Source: Burkholderia stagnalis (lineage in GTDB: Bacteria; Pseudomonadota; Gammaproteobacteria; Burkholderiales; Burkholderiaceae). From it: a DNA stretch of 64,000 nucleotides. The position numbers were made by a program, and so were the translations under genes. Location of the stretch: NCBI RefSeq assembly GCF_902830275.1, contig NZ_CADESW010000006.1, forward strand, positions 296,140 through 360,139, in the 5' to 3' direction. Shown here piece by piece: positions 45,040 to 54,374 of this stretch (within the stretch, counting starts at the first letter, position 1; the number at the start of each line of letters is the position of its first letter). The notes under the pieces are model-generated. The model was given only the letters and a program-made list of their open reading frames with translations, searched no databases and was not told the DNA's origin.

Positions 45040-46130
45040 GCTGCACTGCCCTCCGTCATCGCGGCGTCGGCTGCCGCCTCTTGTGAATGACGCGCCTCGT
45101 CCGCGAGCAGCGTCGCCTTGCGGCGCACGCCCCAGCGATAGCCGGCCAGCGCGCCGCCTTTCTGTACGACACGATGGCACGGAATCGCGAGCGCGACCGG
45201 GTTCGACGCGCACGCGGACGCCACCGCCCGCACCGCGCGCGGCGAGCCGAGCGTTTCGGCGATCTCGGAGTAGCTGCGCGTCTCGCCGTACGGGATGCGG
45301 GTCAGCGCTTCCCACACGCGCTGCTGGAACGCGGTCGGTGCGATGTCGAGCGGCAGGTCGAACGCACGGCGCGTGCCGTCCAGATACGCGCCGATCTGCG
45401 CGACGAACGGCGCGAGCCGTGCCGGCGATTCGACCAGCTCCGCGCGCGCGAACGCGTCCTTCAGCGCGGCGACGAGCGGCGCGGGATCGTCGCCGAACGC
45501 GATCCGGCAGATGCCCTGCGCGGTCGCGGCGACGAGCACCGTGCCGAGCGACGTCGGCGCGGTCGCATAGTCGATCCGCAGCCCGGCGCCCTGCCGGCGA
45601 AACGCCGACGGCGCCATCCCCAGCTCGCGCGGCACCGACGCATACAGCCGCGACGGCGAATTGAATCCGGCGTCGACCGCGGCCTGCGTGACCGGCTGGC
45701 CGCTTTGCAGCGCCTGCCGCAACGCCGCGCCGCGCTGCGCGGCCTGGTACTGGCGCGGCGACACGCCCACCACGCGCTTGAACAGCCGCTGCAGATGGAA
45801 CGGGCTCACGTGCACGGCATCGCTCAGCTGCTGGAGCGTGAGCCGCTCGGGGTGCGCGTCGAGCACCGCGCACGCGCGATTGACGATCTCGAGCTCGCGC
45901 GGCAGCCCCTCGGGCTGGCAGCGCTTGCAGGGCCGGAACCCGGCGGCACGCGCGGCGGCCGGATCGTCGAAGAAGGCGACATGTTCGCGCCGCGGCAGCC
46001 GCGACGCGCAGGTCGGGCGGCAGAACACGCCGGTGGTGCGCACCGCATAGAAAAACGCGCCGTCCGCATGCGGATCGCGGGCGGTCACGGCATCCCAGCG
46101 GGCGTCGTCGGTCGGATAGGCGGTTTTCAT
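45036..46130 (-). CDS. ada: Bifunctional Ada: methyltransferase and AraC-type activator
   Basis: 364 aa. N-terminal zinc domain with GVFCRPTC (methyl-acceptor Cys37 and Cys41) and CKRC; AraC helix-turn-helix (LTLQQLSDAVHVSPFHLQRLFKRVVGVSP); C-terminal O6-alkylguanine transferase with PYGETRSYSEIA, RAVRAVASACASNP and the acceptor IPCHRVV. It takes methyl groups from phosphotriesters and O6-methylguanine; the methylated form activates ada-alkA. Full length and all acceptor residues present. Confidence 0.92.
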   Translation of the reverse strand: MKTAYPTDDARWDAVTARDPHADGAFFYAVRTTGVFCRPTCASRLPRREHVAFFDDPAAARAAGFRPCKRCQPEGLPRELEIVNRACAVLDAHPERLTLQQLSDAVHVSPFHLQRLFKRVVGVSPRQYQAAQRGAALRQALQSGQPVTQAAVDAGFNSPSRLYASVPRELGMAPSAFRRQGAGLRIDYATAPTSLGTVLVAATAQGICRIAFGDDPAPLVAALKDAFARAELVESPARLAPFVAQIGAYLDGTRRAFDLPLDIAPTAFQQRVWEALTRIPYGETRSYSEIAETLGSPRAVRAVASACASNPVALAIPCHRVVQKGGALAGYRWGVRRKATLLADEARHSQEAAADAAMTEGSAA

Positions 46131-46310
46131 CGGAACCTCGCACTCTCAGTGTAGACGGTGCCTACTCTAGCCAGCCGCGCACACCGTCGCGCCCTGAATC
46201 TTGCTCTGTGATTCGCCTCAGAAAATTGGGGACACGCTCCAAAAACCATCGCCATGTTGCAGTGCGGCTGCGGCAAATCGCCGTCCTGACGTTTTTTGAC
46301 ACAAACAATA

Positions 46311-46339
46311 TTGCGTCGCACCATCGGCATGTGTATAGT
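46311..46339 (+). promoter_or_regulatory. Sigma-70-like promoter for a small transcript
   Basis: TTGCGT (46311-46316), 17-base spacer, TATAGT (46334-46339). Predicted start near 46346, directly before the CTCCTCC motifs and about 60 bases before a strong terminator. No gene start lies in between. Confidence 0.5.
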
Positions 46340-46344
46340 TGGAA

Positions 46345-46407
46345 CTGTCTCCTCCATGTCTCCTCCTGATATGGATTAAGCCCGTTCCTCGTGAGCGGGC
46401 TTTTTTT
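46345..46407 (+). ncRNA. Candidate small RNA with two anti-Shine-Dalgarno motifs
   Basis: Between a promoter-like pair and a terminator (stem AAGCCCG 46378-46384 with CGGGCTT 46396-46402, then a T run to 46407) lies a 60-base segment with TGTCTCCTCC twice (46346-46355 and 46357-46366). Unpaired CUCC repeats can bind ribosome sites of target mRNAs, as in CCUCC-motif riboregulators of other proteobacteria. No open frame of note. Its status as an RNA is inferred from promoter, motif and terminator together. Confidence 0.55.
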
Positions 46408-46496
46408 CGTCCGTCGATTCTGCACGCGTTCACGCGGGCGCCGCCGATGCGTTGGGCTACACTCGATGAACCCTGCCCTCAAAGGAGCGTTCATCC

Positions 46497-46910
46497 ATGA
46501 AACCCACCCTCCGCGGAATCGATCACATCGTGCTTCGCGTGACCGACATGGCCGCGATGACGCGCTTCTACTGCGACGCCGTCGGCTGCCACGTGGAAAA
46601 GGAACAGCCGGATCTCGGCCTCGTGCAGTTGCGCGCCGGCGCCTCGCTGATCGACCTGCTCGCCGTCGGCGCGAAGATCGACCGGCCCGACAACGGGCCG
46701 CCCGGCGCCGGACGCAACCTCGATCATCTGTGCCTGCGCGTCGAACCGTTCGATCCGCAAGCGCTCGCCGCCCATTTCGCCGCGCACGGCGCGCAGCCGG
46801 GCGCCGTCCAGGAACGCTACGGCGCCGACGGCTACGGCCCGTCGATCTACCTGTTCGATCCCGAAGGCAACATGCTGGAACTCAAGGGGCCGCCCGCCGC
46901 CATCGCGTGA
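46497..46910 (+). CDS. VOC (glyoxalase/dioxygenase) family protein
   Basis: A 137-aa single-domain vicinal-oxygen-chelate protein. Metal-site features: IDHIVLRVTDM (His10), LDHLCLRVEPF (second His) and SIYLFDPEGNMLELKGP (Glu near the end). Could be a lactoylglutathione lyase-like or resistance-type enzyme; the substrate cannot be read from sequence. An ATG after AAAGGAG about eight bases upstream supports the start. Confidence 0.85.
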   Translation: MKPTLRGIDHIVLRVTDMAAMTRFYCDAVGCHVEKEQPDLGLVQLRAGASLIDLLAVGAKIDRPDNGPPGAGRNLDHLCLRVEPFDPQALAAHFAAHGAQPGAVQERYGADGYGPSIYLFDPEGNMLELKGPPAAIA

Positions 46911-46936
46911 GTGCGGCCGGCCCGCGCGTCACCGCG

Positions 46937-47491
46937 TCATGCGTCGGCGCGCGCCTTGAGGAACGTCCATTCGACGGCAACCGGATCGTGGTCCGCGCTC
47001 GAGATCCACGCGGCGCCGTCCTGCACCGTGCATTGCAGGCGCATCGTCCGCTCGGCGAGCCGCCCGAGCGCGGCCGCGACGCCGTCGGCCAGCGACAGCA
47101 CCTGCACGTTGCGCAGCCGCTCGACCTTGCTGCGCACGCCCTGCCACCAGATGTCCGAGGTCTTGCCGCCATACGCGATCACCGTCACCTGCCCGGCGCG
47201 GCCGGCTGCCTTCGAGATGCGCCGCTCGTCGGGCTGGCCGACGTCGATCCACACGTCGATCGCGCCCGTCAGGTCCTTCTGCCAGAGATCGGGCTCGTCG
47301 GTGTCGGACAGCCCCTTGCAGAATTCGAGCCGCTCGTGCGCGAACAGCGCGAATGCGGCGATGCGCACCATCATCCGGTCGTCGGTTTCGGACGGATGGC
47401 GGGCCACCGTCAACGCGTGGTCGCCGTAGTAATGCCGATCCATGTCGGCAATTTGCAGTTCGGCTTTGTAGATCGTGGATTTGAGCGCCAT
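46937..47491 (-). CDS. yaeQ: YaeQ family protein
   Basis: A 184-aa protein matching YaeQ: MALKSTIYKAELQIADMDRHYYGDHALTVARHPSETDDRMM with later WIDVGQPDERRISKAAGRA and IAYGG. YaeQ has a PD-(D/E)XK nuclease-like fold, with Asp in DVWIDVG and the following E-x-R region corresponding to the active site; the cellular role is unsettled. Convergent with the VOC gene, 26 bases apart. Confidence 0.9.
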   Translation of the reverse strand: MALKSTIYKAELQIADMDRHYYGDHALTVARHPSETDDRMMVRIAAFALFAHERLEFCKGLSDTDEPDLWQKDLTGAIDVWIDVGQPDERRISKAAGRAGQVTVIAYGGKTSDIWWQGVRSKVERLRNVQVLSLADGVAAALGRLAERTMRLQCTVQDGAAWISSADHDPVAVEWTFLKARADA

Positions 47492-47578
47492 GCGGGAAGT
47501 GCCCGGGCGGGCATCGGTTCAGTTCGGGTCGTGATGATACCGAAAGCCCGGCGTCGGCCCCGTGTCGCGCACAGCACG

Positions 47579-47603
47579 ACGGCCCGGCAGGCGGCCGGGC
47601 CGT
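47579..47603. repeat. GC hairpin between yaeQ and a secreted-protein gene
   Basis: ACGGCCCGGC (47579-47588), loop AGGCG, GCCGGGCCGT (47594-47603), a perfect 10-bp stem with no T tract. It follows the stop of the leftward gene at 47652 and could act as a terminator or mRNA stabiliser. Confidence 0.45.
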
Positions 47604-47651
47604 GTTCGGGATCGCGCCGCCGGCCCGTTGCCGGCGCGCGGTGGCTTGGCG

Positions 47652-47996
47652 TTATTGCTTGATGAAACGCGAATCGGCCCAGAGGCCCTGCTGGTCGCTG
47701 TTGTCGGCGCTGACGAACTGCACGTCGCCCTGATCCACCGCCACCACGCGGAAGCGCTGGCCTTCCGGCACGGACAGGCAGCGGAAGTCGTCGAAGTACT
47801 GCTGCTTCGCCTGCGACTTGCCGTCACGCTCGTGATTCAGTACGGAATCCAGATTGTCTTTCGACAGGCAGCCCCACGCGTTCTTCGTCAGCTGGATTTC
47901 CTGCTTCGGCTTCACGCCGGTATCGCCCGCCTGGGCGATCGACACCACGGCAAATGCACCGACAAGCGCAACAAAAACAGCGGTTCGCTTCATCAT
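47652..47996 (-). CDS. Small exported protein of unknown function
   Basis: 114 aa with a signal peptide of about 23 residues (ending AQA) and a mature part containing ACLSKDNLDSVLNHE-like sequence (GCLSKDNLDSVL), RCLSVPEGQRFRVV and FVSADNSDQQGLWADSRF. Two Cys could form a disulfide. The mature part resembles small SH3-like periplasmic proteins; no firm family. Start at residue 1 or 2 (MMKR). Confidence 0.7.
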   Translation of the reverse strand: MMKRTAVFVALVGAFAVVSIAQAGDTGVKPKQEIQLTKNAWGCLSKDNLDSVLNHERDGKSQAKQQYFDDFRCLSVPEGQRFRVVAVDQGDVQFVSADNSDQQGLWADSRFIKQ

Positions 47997-48478
47997 GTTC
48001 AGTCTCCCATGCTCGCGGGCGTCAGGCTGCGGTTAGCTATGTGTTTAAAGGTGATGGTGAACCCGCGTTTTTGAGCTTAGAAGACCGGCAAGCGATAGCA
48101 AGCACATTTGTTGTGCACTCGCAGTAGCGGCGAATTGTCGCACCCCGCGCGCCGCATGTTTTTCGTGCCCACCGGGTCGCCATTCAAACGTATCGACGAT
48201 TGGGGCGCACATGGCGCCAGAGCGCAAAGCCTTGCCTGGCAATGCGTTCATCGAATTGTCATCGCATCGTTTGAACGGCCTGGATAATCCAGTTCGATAT
48301 CCGGATCATTTTGATGCGCCGCACATAAAGTCAGGCAAAAACACAGGCGCATTACTGCAGTGCGCCATGCGATTTATCGCATACAAGAAAAATGCCAGAT
48401 CGGCGAATACTGGCATTTACCCGTATTTCCCGCCCGCATGCGGCACTGCGGAATCGCGCGCCGGCGAGCGGGCATGCG
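47997..48478. other. Intergenic region between a secreted-protein gene and speG
   Basis: 482 bases. It includes the leader and promoter of the leftward gene (AT-richer around 48030-48120), no credible gene, and the speG terminator at 48387-48418. Confidence 0.4.
48387..48418 (-). terminator. speG terminator
   Basis: AAATGCCAG (48390-48398) pairs with CTGGCATTT (48410-48418); on the minus strand the stem ends in a T run (TTTTTC). It lies about 60 bases beyond the speG stop. Confidence 0.65.
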
Positions 48479-49021
48479 TCATGCAATGTTTTGCCGTTCG
48501 AAATAATCGCGCTGAAACAGGCACATCCGGTAAGCGTTGTGATACGCGCCGTTGCCGAAGAATTCCTCGATCAATTCCGCTTCGCGCTGGAACCCGCATT
48601 TTTCATAAACGTGGATCGCCGCCGCGTTCGACGTATCGACGATCAGGTACAGCTTGCGCAGGTTCAGCACCTTGAACGCGTATTCGACCGCGAGGCGCGT
48701 GGCCTGGCCCGCATAGCCGCGGCCCTGGCACTGCGGCGCGATGATGATCTGGAATTCGCCGCGTCGGTGGATGTAGTCGAGCTCGATCAGCTCGACGAGG
48801 CCGACCAGCTGGCCTTGCGGATCGACCGCGACGAAACGGCGCTCGCGCTGGTCGTGCACGTGGCGATCGTAGAGCTGCGAGAGTTCCGCGAAGGTTTCAT
48901 ACGGTTCCTCGAACCAGTAGCGCATGATCTTCGCGTTGTTGTTCAGTTCGTGCACGAAGCGCAGGTCCTGGCGTTCGAGCGGCCGCAGCGCCAGCGTGCG
49001 GGTGTCGTTCTGTATTTGCAT
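48479..49021 (-). CDS. speG: Spermidine N1-acetyltransferase
   Basis: A 180-aa GNAT enzyme acetylating spermidine and spermine. Typical SpeG blocks: [61 protein letters not shown] (acetyl-CoA site Q-x-x-G-x-G/A) and [17 protein letters not shown]. Start at 49021 (MQIQNDTR), since the extra eight residues of the longer frame are not family-like. Single gene with its own terminator. Confidence 0.88.
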   Translation of the reverse strand: MQIQNDTRTLALRPLERQDLRFVHELNNNAKIMRYWFEEPYETFAELSQLYDRHVHDQRERRFVAVDPQGQLVGLVELIELDYIHRRGEFQIIIAPQCQGRGYAGQATRLAVEYAFKVLNLRKLYLIVDTSNAAAIHVYEKCGFQREAELIEEFFGNGAYHNAYRMCLFQRDYFERQNIA

Positions 49022-49163
49022 CGTAGGAATCGTCGTGGGGTGCACCGGGGCGCGGGAGGACCCTGTCGGGCCCAGTCCCGATTGCCACCCGGAAGCACAG
49101 TAAGAAAATGAAGGTAGGCCGAAGTACAGAGCCTAGAATGGAAAAAGGGTTCCTGCCACCGTC

Positions 49164-49346
49164 ATGGAGGCTATCGTGATCGAGCAAGTGATACTCGGTG
49201 TGTTTCTGGTGCTGCCGCTCGTGATCGTGGCCGTGCTGTTTTCCGATGAACTCTGGCAGGAACACCGGCGCCAGCATCCGCGCGACGAGGATGCACCGCA
49301 CATCGACTGGAAGCATCCGTGGCGCCGCGTGCGGCGCGGGCATTGA
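49164..49346 (+). CDS. Small single-pass membrane protein
   Basis: 60 aa: one hydrophobic segment (VILGVFLVLPLVIVAVLF) followed by a charged cytoplasmic tail rich in His, Arg, Asp (ELWQEHRRQHPRDEDAPH). No known family. GGAGG precedes the ATG region. A later in-frame GTG (49176) is an alternative start. Confidence 0.55.
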   Translation: MEAIVIEQVILGVFLVLPLVIVAVLFSDELWQEHRRQHPRDEDAPHIDWKHPWRRVRRGH

Positions 49347-49502
49347 CGGTTGCGCGCCAGCCGGATGCCGATCTTCCGCACCCGCCGCCACGCGGGCGTG
49401 AAGCCTGCGTGCGCCGTCGAACGCGGGCGAGCCGGGTGCGCATGCACCCGCTGTCCCGCTGCCGGCGTGCGGCCCGTTTCGATCCGATTGCGAGGCGCTG
49501 AC

Positions 49503-49751
49503 GTGAACGACAGGCCATCTTCCCGGAAGCCGGACATCCCGCACGAAACGATCGACCTGCAGATCGCCGACGTGCTGGCCGGCATCACCTATCCCGCCAA
49601 CAAGGACGCGATCGTCGACGCCGCGCGCGATGCGGGCGCCAGCAACGAAGTGCTGACGATGCTCGACGGGCTGCCCGAACAGGACTACGCGGACATCGAC
49701 GCGGTCACCCGCTGGGTCGCCGGCAACTACGGGCCTGGTCTGGGGATTTGA
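49503..49751 (+). CDS. DUF2795 domain protein
   Basis: 82 aa from a GTG at 49503. It contains the DUF2795 pattern: LQIADVLAGITYPANKDAIVDAARDAGASNEVLTMLDGLPEQDYADIDAVTRWV, seen in small soluble bacterial proteins of unknown function. The longer upstream frame (from 49350) is Arg-rich and not credible. Lies 150 bases after the small membrane protein gene and 110 bases before the diguanylate cyclase. Confidence 0.8.
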   Translation: MNDRPSSRKPDIPHETIDLQIADVLAGITYPANKDAIVDAARDAGASNEVLTMLDGLPEQDYADIDAVTRWVAGNYGPGLGI

Positions 49752-49861
49752 GCGCGCGCCGATAACGCGCTAGGATCGGGCCGCACCGGTCGCGCGGCGG
49801 CCGGGACGCACACGCCCGGCGCACCGGCCGGGCGCTTGCGCGCGAGCGCGTCGGAGACCTC

Positions 49862-51217
49862 ATGGAAGGCATCCTGATCCAGCACACCACGCGGCGGCAG
49901 TTCTGGTTCGGCGCGCTGTCCGCGCTCGTCATCCTGCTCGCGCTCGGCGTCGCCGCGCCGCATGCGAACGTCGCGCTGCCCGCGGTCGAACCGTTCATGC
50001 CGATGTGCGCGCTGACCGTGTTCTCCACCGCCTGCATCGCCGCGTTCTTCCTCGGCGCGCAGTTCGCCGTGTCGCGACAGCCCGTGCTCGGTGCGCTCGG
50101 CGGCGCCTACGCATTCACCGCGCTCGCCGTCGCGCTGCAGCTGCTGACGTTTCCCGGCGTGTTCGCGCCGCACGGCCTGTTCGGCGCGCGGCCGCAGAGC
50201 GCCGCGTGGATGTGGATCTTCTGGCACGGCGGCTTTCCGTGCTTCGTGATGCTGGCGCTGTTCGCGCGCGAACGCATGGTTCGCGCGCCGATCAGCGTGC
50301 AGCGCACCCGCCGGTGGACGATCGCGCTGATCGGCGGCCCCGCGCTCGCGGCCGCGCTGCTGTGCGTGCTGGCGCTGAACGCGCCGCTGCCGCCCGCCTT
50401 CCGTCCGCCCGGCGACATAGCCATGATGCCGGTCAATCCGGTCGCGCTCGTCGTCTGGACGCTCAACGTGAGCGCGCTCGCCGTCGTGCTGCTCACCGGC
50501 CGGCTGCGCACGACGCTCGACCTGTGGCTCGCGATCGCGATGCTCGCGTGCACCACCGACACCACGCTGAACCTGCTGAGCACGAACCGCTTCACGGTCG
50601 GCTGGTACGTGGCGCGCGTGTTCAGCATGTTCACGCCCGGCGTGCTCGTCTGCGTGCTCGCGTGGGAGGTGACGATGATGTACCAGCGGCTTTTCGAGGC
50701 GCACACGACGCTGATGCGCTCGTCCGCGCGCGACGGGCTGACGGGCGTCTACAACCGCAGCCACTTCAACGATCATTTCCACCTGCTGTTCCTGCAGGCG
50801 CGGCGGCAAGCCGAGCCGCTGTCGCTGCTGATGGTCGACGTCGATCACTTCAAGGCATACAACGACGCGTTCGGCCACGTGAAGGGCGATGCCTGCCTGA
50901 TCGCCGTCGCGAATGCGCTGACGGGCGTCGTGCGCCGGCCCGCGGATCTCGTCGCGCGCTATGGCGGCGAGGAATTCGCGATCGTGCTGCCGAACACCGG
51001 CGTGCGCGGCGCGCGGCTCGTCGCGGAAGAAGCGCGCGAGGCCGTGCTGCGGCTCAATCTGTCGACGCATACGCCGGCGGGACGCGTGTCCGTCAGCGTC
51101 GGTTGCGCGACCGTGTCGCCCGATGAATTGTCGATGCCGGATGCGCTGATCGAAGCGGCCGATGCCGCGCTGTATCGTGCGAAGGATGCCGGGCGGAATC
51201 GGGTTCTCGTCGCCTGA
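49862..51217 (+). CDS. Membrane-bound diguanylate cyclase (MASE4-GGDEF)
   Basis: 451 aa making cyclic di-GMP. Seven or eight hydrophobic segments (about 15-275) match a MASE4-type sensor; a GGDEF domain follows, from [12 protein letters not shown] (291) with [15 protein letters not shown] metal site and the active motif GGEEF (368-372). The inhibitory I-site RPAD (359-362) stands the usual five residues before it, so product feedback is expected. Full motifs suggest an active enzyme. Signal unknown. Confidence 0.9.
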   Translation: MEGILIQHTTRRQFWFGALSALVILLALGVAAPHANVALPAVEPFMPMCALTVFSTACIAAFFLGAQFAVSRQPVLGALGGAYAFTALAVALQLLTFPGVFAPHGLFGARPQSAAWMWIFWHGGFPCFVMLALFARERMVRAPISVQRTRRWTIALIGGPALAAALLCVLALNAPLPPAFRPPGDIAMMPVNPVALVVWTLNVSALAVVLLTGRLRTTLDLWLAIAMLACTTDTTLNLLSTNRFTVGWYVARVFSMFTPGVLVCVLAWEVTMMYQRLFEAHTTLMRSSARDGLTGVYNRSHFNDHFHLLFLQARRQAEPLSLLMVDVDHFKAYNDAFGHVKGDACLIAVANALTGVVRRPADLVARYGGEEFAIVLPNTGVRGARLVAEEAREAVLRLNLSTHTPAGRVSVSVGCATVSPDELSMPDALIEAADAALYRAKDAGRNRVLVA

Positions 51218-51368
51218 AACCGTCTGCTGTGCGGGGCAATTGTTACGGTCATTTTGACCGGAATAATCCACCGTTACGGATTACGGCACGGGGATACGAA
51301 CGCTTACATCCGGTGTTGCGGGCGCTCGCTATGCTGCGTTTCATATTGAACCCGAGCAGGTGAGCGTC

Positions 51369-51491
51369 ATGAAGAAAATCCTTTTACTGATTGCCGGTGT
51401 CGCCGTGCTGCTGAGCGGCTGCGTCGTGGTGCCTGACGGCGGGTATTACGGTGGTGGCGGGTATTACCACCATCATCGTCATTGGGATTGA
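51369..51491 (+). CDS. Tiny lipoprotein (40 aa)
   Basis: Starts MKKILLLIAGVAVLLSGC, a complete lipoprotein signal with lipobox LSGC (Cys18), followed by only 22 residues rich in Gly, Tyr and His (PDGGYYGGGGYYHHHRHWD). GAGCAGGTGAGCGTC precedes the ATG. Similar tiny Gly/Tyr/His lipoproteins are common in Burkholderia and are often missed. Envelope location is clear, function unknown. Confidence 0.75.
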   Translation: MKKILLLIAGVAVLLSGCVVVPDGGYYGGGGYYHHHRHWD

Positions 51492-51667
51492 ACGCGACGC
51501 TAGCCGAACCGCGCGAGATCGTTTCGCGCGCATCCGATGAAGCGAATGTTCGGGTCGCCTGATGCTGCGGGGAATCGCCCGCACGGCCGGCGGCCCGAAT
51601 CCGATCCGCAATCGGCTGTCGGCTGCTTCTCGGTGAATTCTGTCTGCCGCTCGCTTCGATACAGAAC

Positions 51668-52087
51668 CTACCCGGGCGGAAAGTCCTCATAGGACTTCGG
51701 GGCGTAGCCCCAGATTCTGGCCACATCGCCGCTGGCCTCGAACTCGAAGCCAATCTCGGCGAGCTTGCCCAACACCGACGCTGAGTGATCAATCACGTCG
51801 TGCCTCGGCGAGGCTTGTTCATGCAGCCCGATGTCGAACCACTCGACGCCCACGAACGGGAATGGCAGATGGTAGAACCACTCGACATCCCATCCCGACA
51901 CATGACCGTTGACCCACTTTGACCGGTACGACGGCCGCCAGCCATTCAGGCCGCGCACGAAGGCAATCAGTTCGTTCCACTTGGTGTCGTTGGCCAGCGA
52001 CCCGGCGAATTTCCGGCGCGCCAGGGACGCTACTTTTTCCTTGTCCATGCCGCGCGGCACGGCATCGGCCATCGGGAGGGCATTCAT
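51668..52087 (-). CDS. DUF6678-like protein
   Basis: 139 aa, soluble. The pattern WNELIAFVRGLNGWRPSYRSKWVNG, then GWDVEWFYHLPFPFVGVEWFDI recalls the DUF6678 family, whose role is unknown; the match is by memory and tentative. It starts 24 bases after the mnmE stop, on the same strand, so it may be cotranscribed. Either MNALPM or the later MDKEKV could be the start. Confidence 0.65.
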   Translation of the reverse strand: MNALPMADAVPRGMDKEKVASLARRKFAGSLANDTKWNELIAFVRGLNGWRPSYRSKWVNGHVSGWDVEWFYHLPFPFVGVEWFDIGLHEQASPRHDVIDHSASVLGKLAEIGFEFEASGDVARIWGYAPKSYEDFPPG

Positions 52088-52111
52088 CTCGGCGTTCGCT
52101 TGGAATGCCGC

Positions 52112-53506
52112 TCACTTCCCGATACAGAACCTGCTGAAAATCACCCCCAGCAGGTCATCCGAAGTGAACTCCCCGGTAATCGCGTTGAGCTGCTCCTGCG
52201 CGAGCCTCAACTCCTCCGCGAACAAATCGAGCGACTGCGCGCGCTGCTCCGCATGATCGGCCGCCTGCGCAAGATGTTCCTGCGCCGAACGCAGCGCAAT
52301 CAGATGCCGCTCGCGCGCGAGATAAACACCTTCCGCACCCGCCTGCCACCCCGCGATCCGCAGCAGCTCACCGCGCAGCATATCGATCCCGTCACCGCGC
52401 TTCGCCGACAGGTGCACCTCGGTGAGATCTCCCTCCGCCGCCGGATGCGCGACCGACGCCGGCGCGCCGGTCAGGTCCGTCTTGTTGAGCACGCGCACGA
52501 CCGGCACACCCGCCGGGAAGCGCGCGGCGATCGCCGCGTCGTCCGCCGTCATCCCGCTGCGCGAATCGAGCAGATGCAGCACGACATCCGCGCGCTCGAT
52601 CTCGCTCCACGTGCGCGCGATGCCGATCCGCTCGACTTCGTCCTCCGTCTCGCGCAGCCCCGCCGTATCGATGATGTGCAGCGGGATGCCCTCGACCTGG
52701 ATCGTCTGCGCGACCTTGTCGCGCGTCGTGCCGGCGATCGGCGTGACGATCGCGAGCTCCGCGCCGGCCAGCGCGTTCAGCAGCGACGACTTGCCGACGT
52801 TCGGCTGCCCCGCGAGCACGACCGACAGGCCTTCGCGCAGCAGCGCGCCCTGCCGCGCATCGCCGAGCACGTGCGCGAGCTGCTCGCGGATGCGAGCAAG
52901 CTTGCCGCGCGCGTCCGCCGCCTCGAGAAAGTCGATCTCCTCTTCCGGGAAATCCAGCGTCGCCTCGACCAGCATCCGCAGCGTGATCACGTCGTCGACG
53001 AGCGCGTGGATCTGACGCGAGAACGCGCCGTCGAGCGAACGCCCGGCCGAGCGCGCCGCCGCCTCGGTGCTCGCCTCGATCAGGTCGGCCACCGCTTCGG
53101 CCTGCGCGAGATCCAGCTTGTCGTTCAGGAACGCGCGCCGCGTGAATTCGCCCGGCTCCGCGAGCCGCAGCCCGATCCCGCGCCCGGCGTCCAGGCAGCG
53201 CTGCAGCAGCAGCTGCATCACGATCGGCCCGCCGTGCCCCTGCAGTTCGAGCACATGCTCGCCCGTGTACGAATGGGGCGCCGGGAAATACAGCGCGATG
53301 CCGCGGTCGAGCGGCGCGCCGTGCGCGTCGAGGAACGGCACGTAGCTCGCATGACGCGGCGCGAGGCCTTGCCCGCACAGCGCGTCGATCAGCGGCAGCG
53401 CCGCCGCCTCGCCGCCCCGCCCGAACGACACGCGGACGACGCCGATGCCGCCCCGGCCGGCGGCGGTGGCAATGGCGACGATCGGATCGGAATCGGTAGC
53501 AAGCAT
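52112..53506 (-). CDS. mnmE: tRNA modification GTPase MnmE
   Basis: A 464-aa GTPase that with MnmG modifies wobble uridine 34 in tRNAs. N-terminal formyl-THF-binding domain ([20 protein letters not shown]), inserted G domain with G1 [10 protein letters not shown]2 AGTTRD, G3 DTAG and G4 NKTD, and the C-terminal FCIGK with the catalytic Cys. Standard member of the origin-proximal gene block. Start at MLATDSDP; upstream extension is shadow. Confidence 0.95.
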   Translation of the reverse strand: MLATDSDPIVAIATAAGRGGIGVVRVSFGRGGEAAALPLIDALCGQGLAPRHASYVPFLDAHGAPLDRGIALYFPAPHSYTGEHVLELQGHGGPIVMQLLLQRCLDAGRGIGLRLAEPGEFTRRAFLNDKLDLAQAEAVADLIEASTEAAARSAGRSLDGAFSRQIHALVDDVITLRMLVEATLDFPEEEIDFLEAADARGKLARIREQLAHVLGDARQGALLREGLSVVLAGQPNVGKSSLLNALAGAELAIVTPIAGTTRDKVAQTIQVEGIPLHIIDTAGLRETEDEVERIGIARTWSEIERADVVLHLLDSRSGMTADDAAIAARFPAGVPVVRVLNKTDLTGAPASVAHPAAEGDLTEVHLSAKRGDGIDMLRGELLRIAGWQAGAEGVYLARERHLIALRSAQEHLAQAADHAEQRAQSLDLFAEELRLAQEQLNAITGEFTSDDLLGVIFSRFCIGK

Positions 53507-53840
53507 GGCAATCGGAGGTTCAGCGGTGGAACGGCCAGCCCGTGCGGCATCGGCGCGCGGGCATCGGGACGCCGGCATTGTAGCGTGCCGGCACGCCCGT
53601 CACCGCCGCCGCACGACGCTTCGGACTCCCCTCAATTTATCTCGAAAGAGATAAGATAAATACTAGTCGAACCCGAATACACCTGGTCCGTTTCGGACAA
53701 GTATGGCCAATCGGGGCGACCTGCGCCCGCTCCTTGCGGCCGGCCATCGCTGCGGGATTAGCTTGGGATTCGTCTGACTAAGCTACGTTTATCCTGATTG
53801 GTTGTCTGAGAGCCGTTAGTCGAAATGCACAATCTCCCCC
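53507..53840. promoter_or_regulatory. mnmE-regulator divergent region with inverted repeat
   Basis: 334 bases between the starts of mnmE and a HTH regulator gene. It contains TTATCTC GAAA GAGATAA (53637-53654), a perfect 7-bp inverted repeat within an AT-rich patch, with a partial extra copy AGATAAA just after. This could be the operator of the adjacent regulator or part of a promoter. No gene here. Confidence 0.5.
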
Positions 53841-54263
53841 ATGCCGACATCCGAAGAGAAAAAGGCGTTCTCCGAGCGCCTGAAATTCGCCTTGCAGCGC
53901 AGCCCGCACAAGATCACGGGTGCGACGGAGCTCGCCAACCAGTTCAACCTTCGCCATCGCGGCGAGCATCAGGTGTCGCCGCAGACGGCGCACAAGTGGC
54001 TGACGGGGCGCACCATTCCGACACAGGACAAACTGCGCACGCTCGCGGAATGGCTGCGCGTCGAACTCCACTGGCTGCACTACGGCCCGTCGCCGAACGC
54101 CGCGGCGCGCTCGACGCCCCAACCGCTGCCGCGCGACGAGCGCTATCCGCCGACACCCGAGACGATCGAACTCGCGTCGAAGATCGAGGCGCTGTCGCCG
54201 CACCATCGCTACCTGGTTCAGGAACTGATCGAGCAGTTCTACGGCGATTCGCCGAAACGCTGA
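53841..54263 (+). CDS. Cro/CI-type HTH regulator
   Basis: A 140-aa DNA-binding protein. The N-terminal domain fits a lambda-repressor-like fold: FSERLKFALQRSPHKITGATELANQFNLRHRG, then VSPQTAHKWLTGRTIPTQDKLRTLAEWLRV. The C-terminal half (PPTPETIELASKIEALSPHHRYLVQELIEQFYG) is helical, perhaps for dimerisation. Alone between mnmE and yidC, a place where Burkholderia often carry such a gene; targets unknown. Ends at the bidirectional terminator 54282. Confidence 0.8.
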   Translation: MPTSEEKKAFSERLKFALQRSPHKITGATELANQFNLRHRGEHQVSPQTAHKWLTGRTIPTQDKLRTLAEWLRVELHWLHYGPSPNAAARSTPQPLPRDERYPPTPETIELASKIEALSPHHRYLVQELIEQFYGDSPKR

Positions 54264-54281
54264 GCGCCGCCGCGCCAAACA

Positions 54282-54315
54282 AAAAGCCGCATGACCCGAA
54301 GGCCATGCGGCTTTT
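54282..54315. terminator. Bidirectional terminator
   Basis: AAAAGCCGCATG (54282-54293) pairs with CATGCGGCTTTT (54304-54315), loop of ten bases, extra T residues after and A residues before. It separates the rightward regulator gene from the leftward yidC operon. Confidence 0.8.
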
Positions 54316-54374
54316 TTGCATCTTCGCGGCCGGCTGCGCGGGCGGAGCGTTGCCGCCCCCGCGCCGGCCCGCCG

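Noticed and set aside
43756..45090. 444-aa plus-strand frame opposite alkA and ada
   Set aside because: Antisense shadow of two well-identified repair genes.
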